Below are positions 42,038-52,789 of a stretch of DNA of 64,000 nt, piece after piece (the first letter of the stretch is position 1; every line of letters begins with the position of its first letter). The position numbers and the translations under genes are program-made. The notes under the pieces were generated by a model. The model was given only the letters and a program-made list of their open reading frames with translations, was not told the DNA's origin and ran no database searches. Source of the stretch: Eustoma russellianum (lineage: Eukaryota > Streptophyta > Magnoliopsida > Gentianales > Gentianaceae); NCBI GenBank assembly GCA_036186865.1, contig AP025062.1, positions 31,539,001-31,603,000 on the forward strand. The letters run 5' to 3'.

Positions 42038-45000
42038 TCATACACGGAAATTTGGAAGAGAGGTATCCAAGAGCATGGTTCCTCGCACTTCGTAGGGCAG
42101 GGAAGAGGCGGATGTGTATGCACGTACTCCTGCGGCGCCTAGACCATAGCGTGCTGACTGATGTGCAGCTGTGTTTGCTTCACGCGGACAATAACTTATA
42201 GTAGATGCATTTAGGCATAGCAGCTGAATAGTCCTTTGTATATCCACCGACCAAGAGCCAGTATATTGAGAAGGATTAGCAATCATAGCCAGAAGCATTC
42301 GGCAATCAGTTTCAACATGTAGACCATCATATGTCATGGCGTAAAAAAGAAAAGAATAGAGCAAAGCCATTAGTTCAGCTCGAACTGGTTGAACACTTGG
42401 CAGTGCAAAACAAACTGCCGAAACAAATGCGCCTGGATCATCACGCAACACAGCACCCGATGCTGCTTCGCTGCGACCAACTGCAGCATCCACATTTAAT
42501 TTCATTCTACCAGAAGGAGTCAATTTCCACCGAATTAATCTGTGCCGGGAAACCTTTATGTGTGGAGAAAACCCATGAGCAATTATGTGAGGAAATGGCT
42601 GCACAAATTTACGACCTTGCACCGATGTGCACCAAGAATATATGTGCCTCAAAGAGATGCCGATAGGAGAAGGACTGTCACCAAACCGGATGGACGCATA
42701 CTCCTTCCAAATCACCCAAAGCATGAGCGCAGGAATCACTGCCGGAAGTGGCCCATCATGGTCGAAGGCGAGGCCTGACGCCACCAGCAAATCAAATAGG
42801 CTTGAATGGTGGACTGACGTGGTAAAGGAGCCGAAAATAGCATAGCAAGTTCAACCCATAAGAATTTGATTTCAGGAAATTGCAAGAATAAGTGATCCTT
42901 AGTATCCGAATGCTGCAAACAAAAGACGCACTGCGAGGGATATATTGTCTGCCAGGTCCTAAGGTTGTTGGTGAGGGGCAACGCTCCAGACCACAATCGC
43001 CACATAAATACTTTTGCACCTAGTGGTGAAGAAGACCACCATATGTATTTGGAAAACTGCAACATCGGATTATCTGCATGAAGCAGTAGATAAGCAGATT
43101 TAATGGTATATGTTCTAGTTGAGTCAGACTCCCAGGTCAGACCATTCGGTGATTCGCCAACATGTGCCTGCATGTTAGTATGAACATGACAGAGTCGTTT
43201 CCAAACTGCTGAATCATATATATGCGCATAAACTGTCAGTCGTTGGCCACATTTCGCTCGGCAGTATGTGGCCCATAAGGAGTCTGACGTATGATACTTC
43301 CACCAGAGTTGTCCATTATACACTTGTTGAATATAGTCAAGATTTCTGATACCTAGGCCGCCATGTTCTAACAGACGACAAACATGCTCCCAAGAAACCT
43401 AATGATGTCAACCATTCCACAAGTAAGTAGCCATTTTCCGATTTAAAGATATGATGACACTTTTAGGCAACCTGGAGCTTGCAATGAGATGAATTGGCAT
43501 TGTTGCCAGGACATGCCTGATTAATATTAGCCTTCCTGCCATGGATAACAACTTAGACGACCAAGAATTGAGTTTCATCTCAAAATGCGCTAAGAGTCCA
43601 GTACAGTAGGAAGATCTATTGACCCCGCAATACAAATAGGATCCAAGATATTTTATAGGCAACACCGCCAATCGCATACCCAGTGTTCGAGCCAGTCTGG
43701 ACCCATCTACCGACTTTCCCACAACTAACTGACTTTTGTGAAAATTGATTAATTCGCCTGAGGCGGATTGATATGTATCTAAAAACTGGCAGAACCAATG
43801 CATATTTTGATGTTTGCCATTCAGAAAAACAACAAGATCATCTGCAAAACCCAAGTGAGATATTTGTGGCGCCCTCCCAACATTAAAACCACTAAACTCA
43901 CCTGAATTAATTATCGACTTAAGGCCGCGGGAAAAACCTTATAAAGCCAATATAAATAACAAAGGCGACAATCGGTCACCTTTTTTAACTCTGCGAGTTA
44001 CGGGGAAAAAGCCCACTGGCTTACCATTGATGAGAATGGAGCAACGTGTAGCGGCTAAGTTATTCAAGATAATCCTGACAAGTTTAGCATCAAAACCGAA
44101 TTTGAGTAGAAGCTGCTGAAGATAGCTCCAATCCACTCTGTCAAAAGCCTTTGCCATGTCTAATTTAACCATAATCTGACCACCATGTACATGCTTGTCT
44201 AATAAGCGAACCATTTCTTGAGCTAACAAAATATGATCTGTAATACCACGCCCCTTTAAAAAACATGCCTGCTCCGGAGAAATCAACCGCAGCAACAAGT
44301 TGGATAACCGCGATGCCAATAAACGCGTAATGATCTTTGCCGCAAAGTTAGTCAAGCATATTGGTCGAAAGTCTGAGAATGATTGTGGATTTGAGACTTT
44401 AGGAATAAGTGTAATAAGGGATGCTGCAAGTTGGGTTGGGGGCGTAACTCCAAGGAAGAATTCCTGCACTGCCTTATGTACATAAGATTTAATTACTTGC
44501 CAAAATCTGTGATAAAAGGAACCTGGGAAACCATCTGGACCCGCCGCACTGGTTGGGCTAAGATCCCATACAGCTTGTTGAACTTCCTGAAGATCTGGTA
44601 TTGCAAGTAGTGTTGCATTGTCTTCATTTGTTAAAAGAGTTGGGATATATTGGAGTAGAGAAGAAGGATTTGTTAATGATTCCGCTGTGAATAACTGCTT
44701 ATAATATTGAATTGCCTCCTGCTCAATCGCTGCTGGAGTTAGATGTTCATCTCCATTTGAATTAACAATTCTGGTAATCATTTGACACCGTCGCTTATCT
44801 TTGACAATTTGATGAAAATATCTAGTATTAGAGTCGCCCTCTTTCATCCATCTTATATTTGGCTTTTTGCTGCAAGAATTTTGTCACGTGATGTTGCTGT
44901 TGTTTTAATGATGCCATACTTCTATGCTATAATTTACGAGATTCAGAAGTTGGATTAGCGTCATACTCTTTCTCACAGCGAAGAGCTTCAGATTCTGCAT

Positions 45001-45888
45001 GTGCAACAGCATCAAAAATATTTCCAAACACATCTTTATTCCACTGTCGCAATTGCTGTTTAAGCTGCCGTAGTTTTGCATAATACCCTCGCATACTGCC
45101 CATTGTTTCATAAGATTGCCAGGAATGTGTGACCAATCTATCAAAATCTTGATGCGTGGTCCATGCATCCAAGTATCGAAAAGCAGCCGATGCATTAGAT
45201 CTTTCGGCTAAACATTCTAGATAAATAGGGCAATGATCCGATATGGTGCGACTAAGGTGTTGATACTTGACTTTGTCGAATAGGTCAAAGAAGCTGGACG
45301 AGCAAAGATACCTATCCAATCTGCGCCACACTCGGCCCAACCCTCTCCCGTCACTCCAAGTATACGTTGAACCATGATAGGAAATAGCTTGCATCGAACA
45401 AGAAGATACATATTCATTAAAGTCTTGCAAGGATCTAAGAGATGGTGAAGATCATCCCTTATGCTCATCTAGCACAGGAAAGTATTAAAATCACCTCCAA
45501 CCAGCCAAGGGACATCAAGTTCCGCATGTAATGTTACAAGTTCTTCCCAAAGCGGACGTCGTGAGATCACGGAATGCAGGCCATATACAAATGTACTGCA
45601 GAAAATATCTCCGGTTGGTATCCATTGAAAATATAGCGAATGATTTTGGACACCTATACGATCCCTCTCCAGGCGCAAGAAAGCACAACTCCAGAAAATC
45701 CATATTTTATCCTGACACACTGAGATTGCTTGCGTAAAACCAAATTTCAAACGATAAAATAACAGTGATGATGGCCGTGATTTAGGCTCAATAAGAACAA
45801 AGACATGCAAGTTATAACGACACAATAGCGATAATATACGTGGAAGCGAGGTACGAACTCCACGAACATTCTATATCATAATCTTCAT
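42038..45888 (-). pseudogene. LINE E ORF2 (endonuclease, RT, RNase H)
   Basis: ATG 45,888-45,886, KIMI then an early TAG at the expected Trp, then NVRG. GGDFNTF (about 45,477-45,500) and ISDHCPIY keep endonuclease residues. RT shows KLDMAKAFDR (about 44,146-44,175), a changed KKGDRLSPLLF, and an intact FADD (43,837-43,848). Zinc motif CVFC..H lies near 42,895-42,935, where the last Cys position is altered. RNase H follows with NVDAAVG, ETDC and CPREAN, ending at TGA/TAA 42,038. Frameshifts or stops lie near 45,470, 44,935, 44,850, 43,935, 43,400 and 42,740. Its overall order equals that of copies A and C. Confidence 0.9.
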
Positions 45889-47213
45889 TGGGACTCTAAA
45901 CAATCAAATGAGTTAGAGAGAATTGACCTGGATCGTGTGATTGGTGGAGACAACGGGTCCATATTTCGATGAGGCCTACGAAGCAGACATGGTGGAGGCT
46001 GATATTGCACATCGGAGGTCATGTCTGTGGGATTATCTACGGGATTAATGTATTGATCAACATATGGATGGTCTGAGAAGACAGCCGCCTGAAGCATATC
46101 CTGCATAATTTTAGAAACCACATCAAATGCAGTAGGGTCGGGTGTATTAGCTTCCTGCCCATCAGAATGGACTGGTATAATCTCACTGTCAGAAAGTGAT
46201 GCTGGTTGCGGATTATATAGTATATATACGATAAAGCTGTCATCAACTCCCTAGAGTCGAGAAATGTCTTGAGCATACGTTACTGCAGATGGTGCTGTTG
46301 CAGCCAAATCCGCCGATAGTAATACTGGATTATCCGCATAGGCATGAATTTCAGTGTCATGGGAAGATTTTTTGGGTGTCCAGCCCTTCTCCAGTGCTTT
46401 TCGCATATTAGATGTGACTCCCTTTGCTTGCTGAATGTCTGTGTTATCCTTGGGCTTGGATACTTCGGGAGGTTGCACCAGGGTTCGTCCACAATCTGCA
46501 ATTTTATGACCGAGTTTACAAAATTTGGAACAATATGACGGCAAGTCTTCATAAATTACCTGTTGATTAAGAACCTTGTTTAATGCGTGAATAAAAACTC
46601 TTGAGGGCAACTCCTGTGATACGTCAATTTCAATGCACAAACGAGCAACAGAAGGCCGACGTCACTCCGCAGTTGCAGTATCCAATTTCATTGGAGTTCC
46701 CAACATATGGCCAATTTGCATCAGGGCCGATTTTTGATGGAGGTGCAATGGTAACCCTGGGAATGATACCCACACCGGCACGATCGGTACATCGACAGTA
46801 GAATCATATGTTGACGTCCATTTAGTAATTCGTATGTACTTTCCTGCGATCATCCAACTTTGCCTTGCAAAACATCGCAGATAATATTGTTCATTTTGAA
46901 AATGCAGGATTACATGTGTAGAGTCCAAAAGTCCCACTTGCACAGAGCCAGTAAAACCGATCCAATCAATGGCTGATCGAACCGTGGCGATCGGCGATTT
47001 GCCATACCAGAAAGTTCCCACTAAGGAGTATTTGAATGGTGCCGCTAAGGAGGTAATCTCTTCATCCGTAAATGAGATCATTGGACTGCCCTTATACTTT
47101 TGAATAGGTTTGTTCTCAATGGGAGGGGCAGTCGACGGTTGAAAAAGGGCTGCGTAACTCTTTTTTGCAGCCAGCCCCGTAGGGTTTTCTGAATTTGGTT
47201 CCGCATCCGCCAT
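45885..47213 (-). pseudogene. LINE E ORF1, full length in one frame with two nonsense codons
   Basis: ATG 47,213-47,211 to TGA 45,887-45,885 keeps one frame of 443 codons, broken by TGA at 46,662-46,664 and TAG at 46,251-46,253 (Lys codon in SRLKGVDD). Order: MADAEP start, SYAALF, KPIQKYKGSPMISFT, DUF4283 block (LVGTFWYGKSP, VQVGLLDSTH, RITKWTSTYD), WVSFPGLPLH, knuckle YCSKFCKLGHKIADC whose second Cys position holds Phe, WTPKKS, and the Pro-rich NSFDCLESQ end. The stop overlaps the ORF2 start as ATGA (45,885-45,888). This is the most complete ORF1 of the window. Confidence 0.92.
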
Positions 47214-47375
47214 TGTTGATGAAAAAATTCAGTTTTCTAGTATATAATGAAAAGGGGGGAGAAGGGGAGAAGGTAGAGATGGAAGGATGCAATCGGAGAA
47301 GAGCGGCCGGCATTAGCCGGACCGCCAATGTTGCGCCGCCTCATCGCCAGAGCGCTTCATCGCGTTTATTACATG
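47214..47375 (-). other. LINE E 5' UTR
   Basis: About 160 bp between the ORF1 start and the TA-rich target repeat. It is GC-richer than its surroundings near 47,300-47,360 (GCGGCCGGC, GCCGCC). An internal L1 promoter would be expected here, but no specific element is recognised. Confidence 0.6.

Positions 47376-47433
<58 letters not shown>
47376..47433. repeat. (TA)n microsatellite
   Basis: An almost pure TA run that holds the right target repeat of LINE E and touches the left target repeat of LINE F. It is the continuation of the stretch at 41,261-41,280 that LINE E split. Confidence 0.9.
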
Positions 47434-47437
<4 letters not shown>

Positions 47438-47447
47438 CTTCCTTCTT
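47432..47447. repeat. Left target-site duplication of LINE F
   Basis: ATATTGCTTCCTTCTT, repeated exactly at 50,822-50,837 immediately after the LINE F A-rich tail. A complex 16-bp exact match at both edges makes this a firm L1 target duplication. Confidence 0.93.
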
Positions 47448-50258
47448 GGGATTCCAACACGCGATATTATCACTCTATTGTCAAAGGGCATAGGATGCAA
47501 CTACGCAAACAGCAAATCCATACTGCTACAGGGGAACAATGCACTACATATGCGTCTATTATGCAGGAAGCAGTGACATTCTACACTTCTCTATTTGCTT
47601 GCGAGGCAACACACAACTACAACACAATCCTTAGTCACATTCCACGGTTGGTGTCAGCAAATGATAACTCCATCCTCACGCAACTGCCGATGGAGGATGA
47701 GGTTAAAGCGGCGGTTTGGCATCTGGACCCTCAAAGTGCAGCAGTGCCAGATGGTTTCAATGGTAAGTTTTATCGTTCTTGCTGGTCAATCATACATGCT
47801 GATGTACTTAAAGCAGTGCAGGGATTCTTCCTCGGCATTCCCCAGCCTTCTGTGATGGCTAGTGCCTTAATCACCTTGATTCCCAAGAAGCCATCCCCCA
47901 CAACATTCAATGATTTTCGCCCTATATGTCTGACAAATTTTCTAAGTAAAGTATGCACCCGAATCATTGCCTCTCGAATGAATACGCTGCTTTCCAAATT
48001 AATATCACCAGAGCAGACGGGTTTCTTGCCAGGCTCGGATATTTCCACGCAGGTGTTATTGGCACAGGAGATGATACATATGCTAGATAAGGGAGGCTCT
48101 CAGCTTTGTTTGAAGCTAGATATGATGAAGGCATTTGATAGAGTCAGCTGGGAATATCTGTAACAGCTCCTGCGTACATTCGGTTTTTCTGACTTCTTTA
48201 TTCGACTCATCCTGAATCACTTACGTGCCACTACTTTATCAGTCTTGATAAATGGTCAACCGTCTGTCTCATTTCGTCCGTATAGAGAGGTCAAACAGGG
48301 TGACCCTTTATCCCCTTTGCTCTTTATTCTATCTTCAGAGGGTTTCAGCAGAGGATTGAAATCTTTAGTTGCCTCCGGAGCAATCCAGCCCTTCCGCCTC
48401 CGCAGAGTTCCTTTTACTGTTATCCATTTGGCTTATGCAGATAATCTTTTGGTATTTTTACGTGGCACGCAGAGACATCTACGACGTTTCCATGCATTCT
48501 TAACACAATATAAGGCCGCCTCTGGTCAGAAGGTAAACTTTCATAAGAGCAGTTTTATTCCATCTGCGAGCATATCCCTTCATCAGCGGCGGGGTTTTGA
48601 GACTATACTGAATGTGCTTTGTGCTGGCTTACCCTTTCGATATCTAGGTTCACATCTGCATAAGGGTATCAACCATTCCAAATATTGTGCTCCATTATTA
48701 CAGCATATAGACGACCGGCTTCAAGGCTGGCACTCTCGATTACTCTCTTCCGCAGGCCGTCTCGTCTTACTTCGTTCTGTGGTCTCAGCACTACCATTGC
48801 ACATTCTAGCAGCTGGGTCCTTGCCTAAGCCAGTGATCAAAGTAATCGAAATGAAGATGGCAGCATTCTATTGGGGACGCCGGCATCATTGGGTTGCATG
48901 GCCTAATATCACCAAACCACACGAAGAGGGAGGCTTGGGACTCCGAGATCTCAACAAACTACAACAAGCTTATCATTGTCGCATATGGTGGACATGTCAG
49001 CAGCATTCTACCCTTTGGAGCAAATATATGCATGTCAAATATGGTAACCGAGGAGATTATTTTCCTCGATTGCCAGATTCGCCAGTTTGGAAGATTATCT
49101 GTAGAATTCATCATATCTGCCTTGCTCAGACTGAAGGTCAAGGTGTACATCTCCGCTGTCTTCCCACAACCTCAGGGGAATTCTCTTTGAGCTCGGCATA
49201 TGATGCTTGCCGATTTCGCAGCCCCATGCTGTTGTCGGCAAAATTCATCTGGTACAAACATCATTCACGCGTCACTCAATTTTTTTGTCGTGCATTTTTC
49301 ATTCGGCTCTTCCGTTTGAGGACTACATTGGAAAGTATAATGCTTCACGTCCAACACAATGTCCATTCTGTAAGGATACATCGGCCACAGTAGATCATAT
49401 CTTTATCTACTGCTCGTGTACGTCCGCTTTGGCAATATTTTTCTAGTGAGTTGCATTGTCCCCACCCCCCCTTCATCGCTGCATCTTCGCCAATATCTTC
49501 TCTCCTGGTGGTATCGTTCTACTTTCTCATCTATTTTTGGGGTTTTAAAAATCATCATCCCTGCGATTATTGTGTATAATATATGGCGCGCTTATGCATC
49601 GTTAATCTATGGTGACAAGCACACTTTCACAGCCACATCCCATCGGGCTTCTATCAACTATGACATAACTCTGTGGAGCAAACCAATGGCCGGATCGAAG
49701 CTAGCGGCTAGACCTTTGCGACAGCTTGCTTGGTTCCCCATGCCTCAACCGCCGCATCCTCAATTGGTTCGTTGGCGTACTCCGCCTTCAGGTAGATTAG
49801 AGTTAAATATAGATGCGTCGGTAGGCAGACATTATAGCGCAGGGGGTGCTATTTTGCGAGATCATGTTGGTTCTTGTGTGGGGGCAATCTGTTTCCGACT
49901 TCCTCCAAGTACTCCTCTAAACGCTAAGATACATGCTGCGGTATTTGGTTTATTATATTTTATTCCACTGTATCGCTCAATTATTCTGGAATCAGATTGT
50001 ACTCAGATGATATCCCGTCTATCGCGTCCACACATGCTTCATGGGAATTATTACCTTCGGTTGCTTCATACTTTAACACATTTACATCGACTGGACTTTC
50101 TTCACATTTACAGTGAGGCAAATATGGCTGCTCACTATCTTGCTCAGCATGCAATGTTGCACCCTCAAATGCAATCCTACACTTCTCACACTCTTCCTCT
50201 ATTAGTGTGTTGTTCAATCTATTTAGATCTCTCCTCAGGCCATTTGCGAGTCCCTTAA
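47448..50258 (+). pseudogene. LINE F ORF2, RT and RNase H part
   Basis: Begins at DSNTRYYHSIVKG, just before RT. RT contains KLDMMKAFDR, a TAA after WEYL (48,161-48,163), VKQGDPLSPLLF and YADN (48,434-48,445), where the second catalytic Asp is Asn. The zinc region (CPFC near 49,362) and RNase H (NIDASVGRHYSAGGA, LESDC, SEANMAAH) follow, ending at TAA near 50,258. Frameshifts lie near 49,290 and 49,430. It aligns along its whole length with LINE B ORF2 and lacks the endonuclease through 5' truncation. Confidence 0.9.
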
Positions 50259-50608
50259 ATTTTTACACGTCTTCCATATGGATTGGCTCTCATCTCATCA
50301 TTCTTCCTATGCCATGCGTGGTGCAGGCAGACTCGGTATGCTTTGCACTATATTGCTCTTATGGATTTCGCTATGCTCTGTATCTGCTTTAACTGTTGTT
50401 TTTTCCCTCTTATGTGCATGGATTGGACGTTCAATCATGCTGGCCTCTATGTGTGCTGCGGACAAATCAACTCAACTCCCCCAACTAAATCAACCATCCT
50501 CGACAATGGCGAATCATTTGGCAGAAAATGCATGGTGTCTTTTTATGACTTGTCGTCTCGCTCGTTCTTCTCAGATGTATTGCATTCCATTTCTACACTC
50601 CAGTTATA

Positions 50609-50787
50609 TAAATATGTACGCTTTTTCCTTCGCCAAGGTTTTATCCACAAGGTTGGTTTTACTTGGCAAGGTTTTAATGTGGCATATCATATATGACTGG
50701 AGAATGCAAATCATCATTTCTTTGTACTCTTTTTTTACTTACACGGACGCTTTGATGTTCTATGGATTTCCTCCACCACAAGTGAGG
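50609..50787 (+). other. Conserved LINE 3' tail and hairpin, copy F
   Basis: The same tail as copies B, C and E, ending CCTCCACCACAAGTGAGG (50,770-50,787), then AATAAAATC, AATAAAAAAAA and the right target repeat. Confidence 0.82.
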
Positions 50788-50880
50788 TTTTTCCATCAAT
50801 AAAATCTCTTCAATAAAAAAAATATTGCTTCCTTCTTTTTCTGTTTTCATTTTCAATTCCTTATCCGTTTAACGATCATA

Positions 50881-52186
50881 ATGACGGAACCAGCGATTAA
50901 CCCTACTCCGCTGCCGCCTTCTACTACGATGCCATCAAAAACTTACGCATCATTATTTTCACCCGCTCCTTCGATACTGTCATCGAAACCTATCCAGAAA
51001 TTTAAGGGTGGTCCAATCGTCACGTTTATGGATGAGGAAATACAATCACTAGCTGCGCCATTCAGATTTACTCTAGTGGGAACGTTTTGGTATGGTCGTC
51101 CGCCTATTGCTATGATCCGATCAGCTATTGATCGTGTGGGTTTTGCGGGATCGGTTAAGGTTGGATTATTGGACGCTACGCATGTACTGCTATATTTTGA
51201 TCATGTACAAGATTATTTCTGATGTTTCTCACATTGTTGTTGGATGATTTTGGGGAAACATATGCGCATCACTAAATGGACTCCTGACTACGATCTATCT
51301 ATTGAAGTTCCAATCGTCCCGATATGGGTATCGCTTCCTGGCCTCCCTATTCATTTTCGTCGTAAAGATGCACTCTTTAATATCGCAAATATGCCAGGTT
51401 CTCCCCTAAAACTTGACGCGGCTACCGCTGCCGTTAACCGTCCCTTAGTGGCTCGTATCTGCATTGAATTGGATGTTTCAAAGGAGTTACCACAAAAGGT
51501 ACATATACAGGTCTCGACTCGAGTCATTGTTCAAAGTGTTGAGTATGAAGATTTGCCATCATACTGCACGGACTGCTGCAGGTTAGGACATGTAAAAGAT
51601 GGTTGCGGAAAGCCGGTTGTCCGCACATTCTGATCATTCGCGAGGGATCAGCCACCTGACAGTGGAATCCAAAGAGAAACATCAGAAAAAAAGGGAAACC
51701 CCAACGTTGGACGCCAAAGAAAACACCTTCTGCCCCTACTTTGACAGTACCTACGACAGGTGACAAACAGCCTCAGGCCCAAGTATCTCCTCTGGAGCTG
51801 GAACAAACGCCTTCTCCTGATTTGGCTGCATCGATAGATGTTACAGATGTTCAAGAGCTCTCACGTTTGAAAGGAATTGATGATTGCCTGCTGGGGGATA
51901 TTGCTCTACCTCATGCAGTTCTGTCACATTCAGATAGCAAACTAATACCACTTTAGAGGATAATCATCTAATTGCACAGGAGCATGATATTTACGCGGGC
52001 ATGGCTAATCTATTTGAAGAGGATTTGGATAGCGATAGGACTGGCGTAGACAATGAAGTAGCCCCTGGATCCAGCGTATGCCCTCGTCTTCTGCGACAAG
52101 CGCAACATACAGCCCCTATTTCGCCGCGTATAACCAGGTTACAGGCAGCTCACGTCTCTAATTCTTTTGATCCTTTATCTTAATGA
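50881..52186 (+). pseudogene. LINE D ORF1 (DUF4283, zinc knuckle)
   Basis: ATG 50,881 gives MTEPAINPTP, then SYASLF-like and KPIQKFKGGPIVTF, the DUF4283 block, RITKWTPDYD, WVSLPGLPIH and an intact knuckle YCTDCCRLGHVKDGC. TGA at 51,220-51,222 replaces Arg in DYFRCF. A frameshift near 51,640-51,740 and a stop near 51,955 break the middle. The C-terminal part has SRLKGIDD and SNSFDPLS; the last Gln codon is TAA (52,181-52,183), one codon before the TGA that overlaps ORF2 as ATGA (52,183-52,186). Confidence 0.88.
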
Positions 52187-52789
52187 AGATAATTATTTGG
52201 AATACTAGAGGTATAAAGTCCTCTTTTAATAGATTACTTTCCTTAGTTCGCAGACATCACTTGCATATTCTAATAATCATAGACCAAAAGCTCGCTCATC
52301 CTTATTGTTATTGTATCAAATGCATTTGGGTTTTACACATTCCGTAACAACATGTAATGATCAGATATGGTTTTTTTAGAAGGGATCCATAGTGGAGCAG
52401 GAGGAGGTCCGAATTGGAAATCAGAATTATTCCATTAAATATCAGTGGTTGGCGATGGGTGAGCGTTTCTGGCTCACGGTGGTTTATGCTCTTCATACCA
52501 TATCAGCTAGACGTCCATTGTGGGTGGATTTGCAAATATTTCATGGTTCGTTAAGTCTTCCATGGTTGATTGGCGGTGATTTCAATACCTTCCGTATGCT
52601 AGAGGAACATAGAGGCAGATCTTTGCCCACTATGCGCTCACTTCAAGAATTCAGCGACTGCATACAAGCATGTGAATTGTAGGAAATGTCTTTCCAAGGC
52701 TCTTTTGGTCTTGGTCGAGTCTGGCACCTGCTGGATCAGTTCTTATGCAATATAGAATTTTTCAATATGTTTCCAGTTACACAGGTACT

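Larger units (their letters stand above)
41281..47375 (-). mobile_element. Full-length L1-type LINE, copy E
   Basis: About 6.1 kb from poly(A) (T7 at 41,281-41,287) to the 5' end at 47,375. It has the conserved 3' tail, ORF2, ORF1 and ~160 bp of 5' UTR, with a 16-bp flanking repeat. A polyadenylation-type AATAAA (minus strand) lies about 25 nt before the A run. It is inserted in the TA stretch after LINE C and is oriented tail-to-tail with it. Confidence 0.88.
47448..50821 (+). mobile_element. 5'-truncated L1-type LINE, copy F
   Basis: A 3,374-bp insert starting inside ORF2 and ending in AATAAAAAAAA, bounded by 16-bp target duplications. 5' truncation is the usual outcome of incomplete target-primed reverse transcription. 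It belongs to the B/F subfamily and lies between LINE E and the 5' end of LINE D. Confidence 0.94.
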
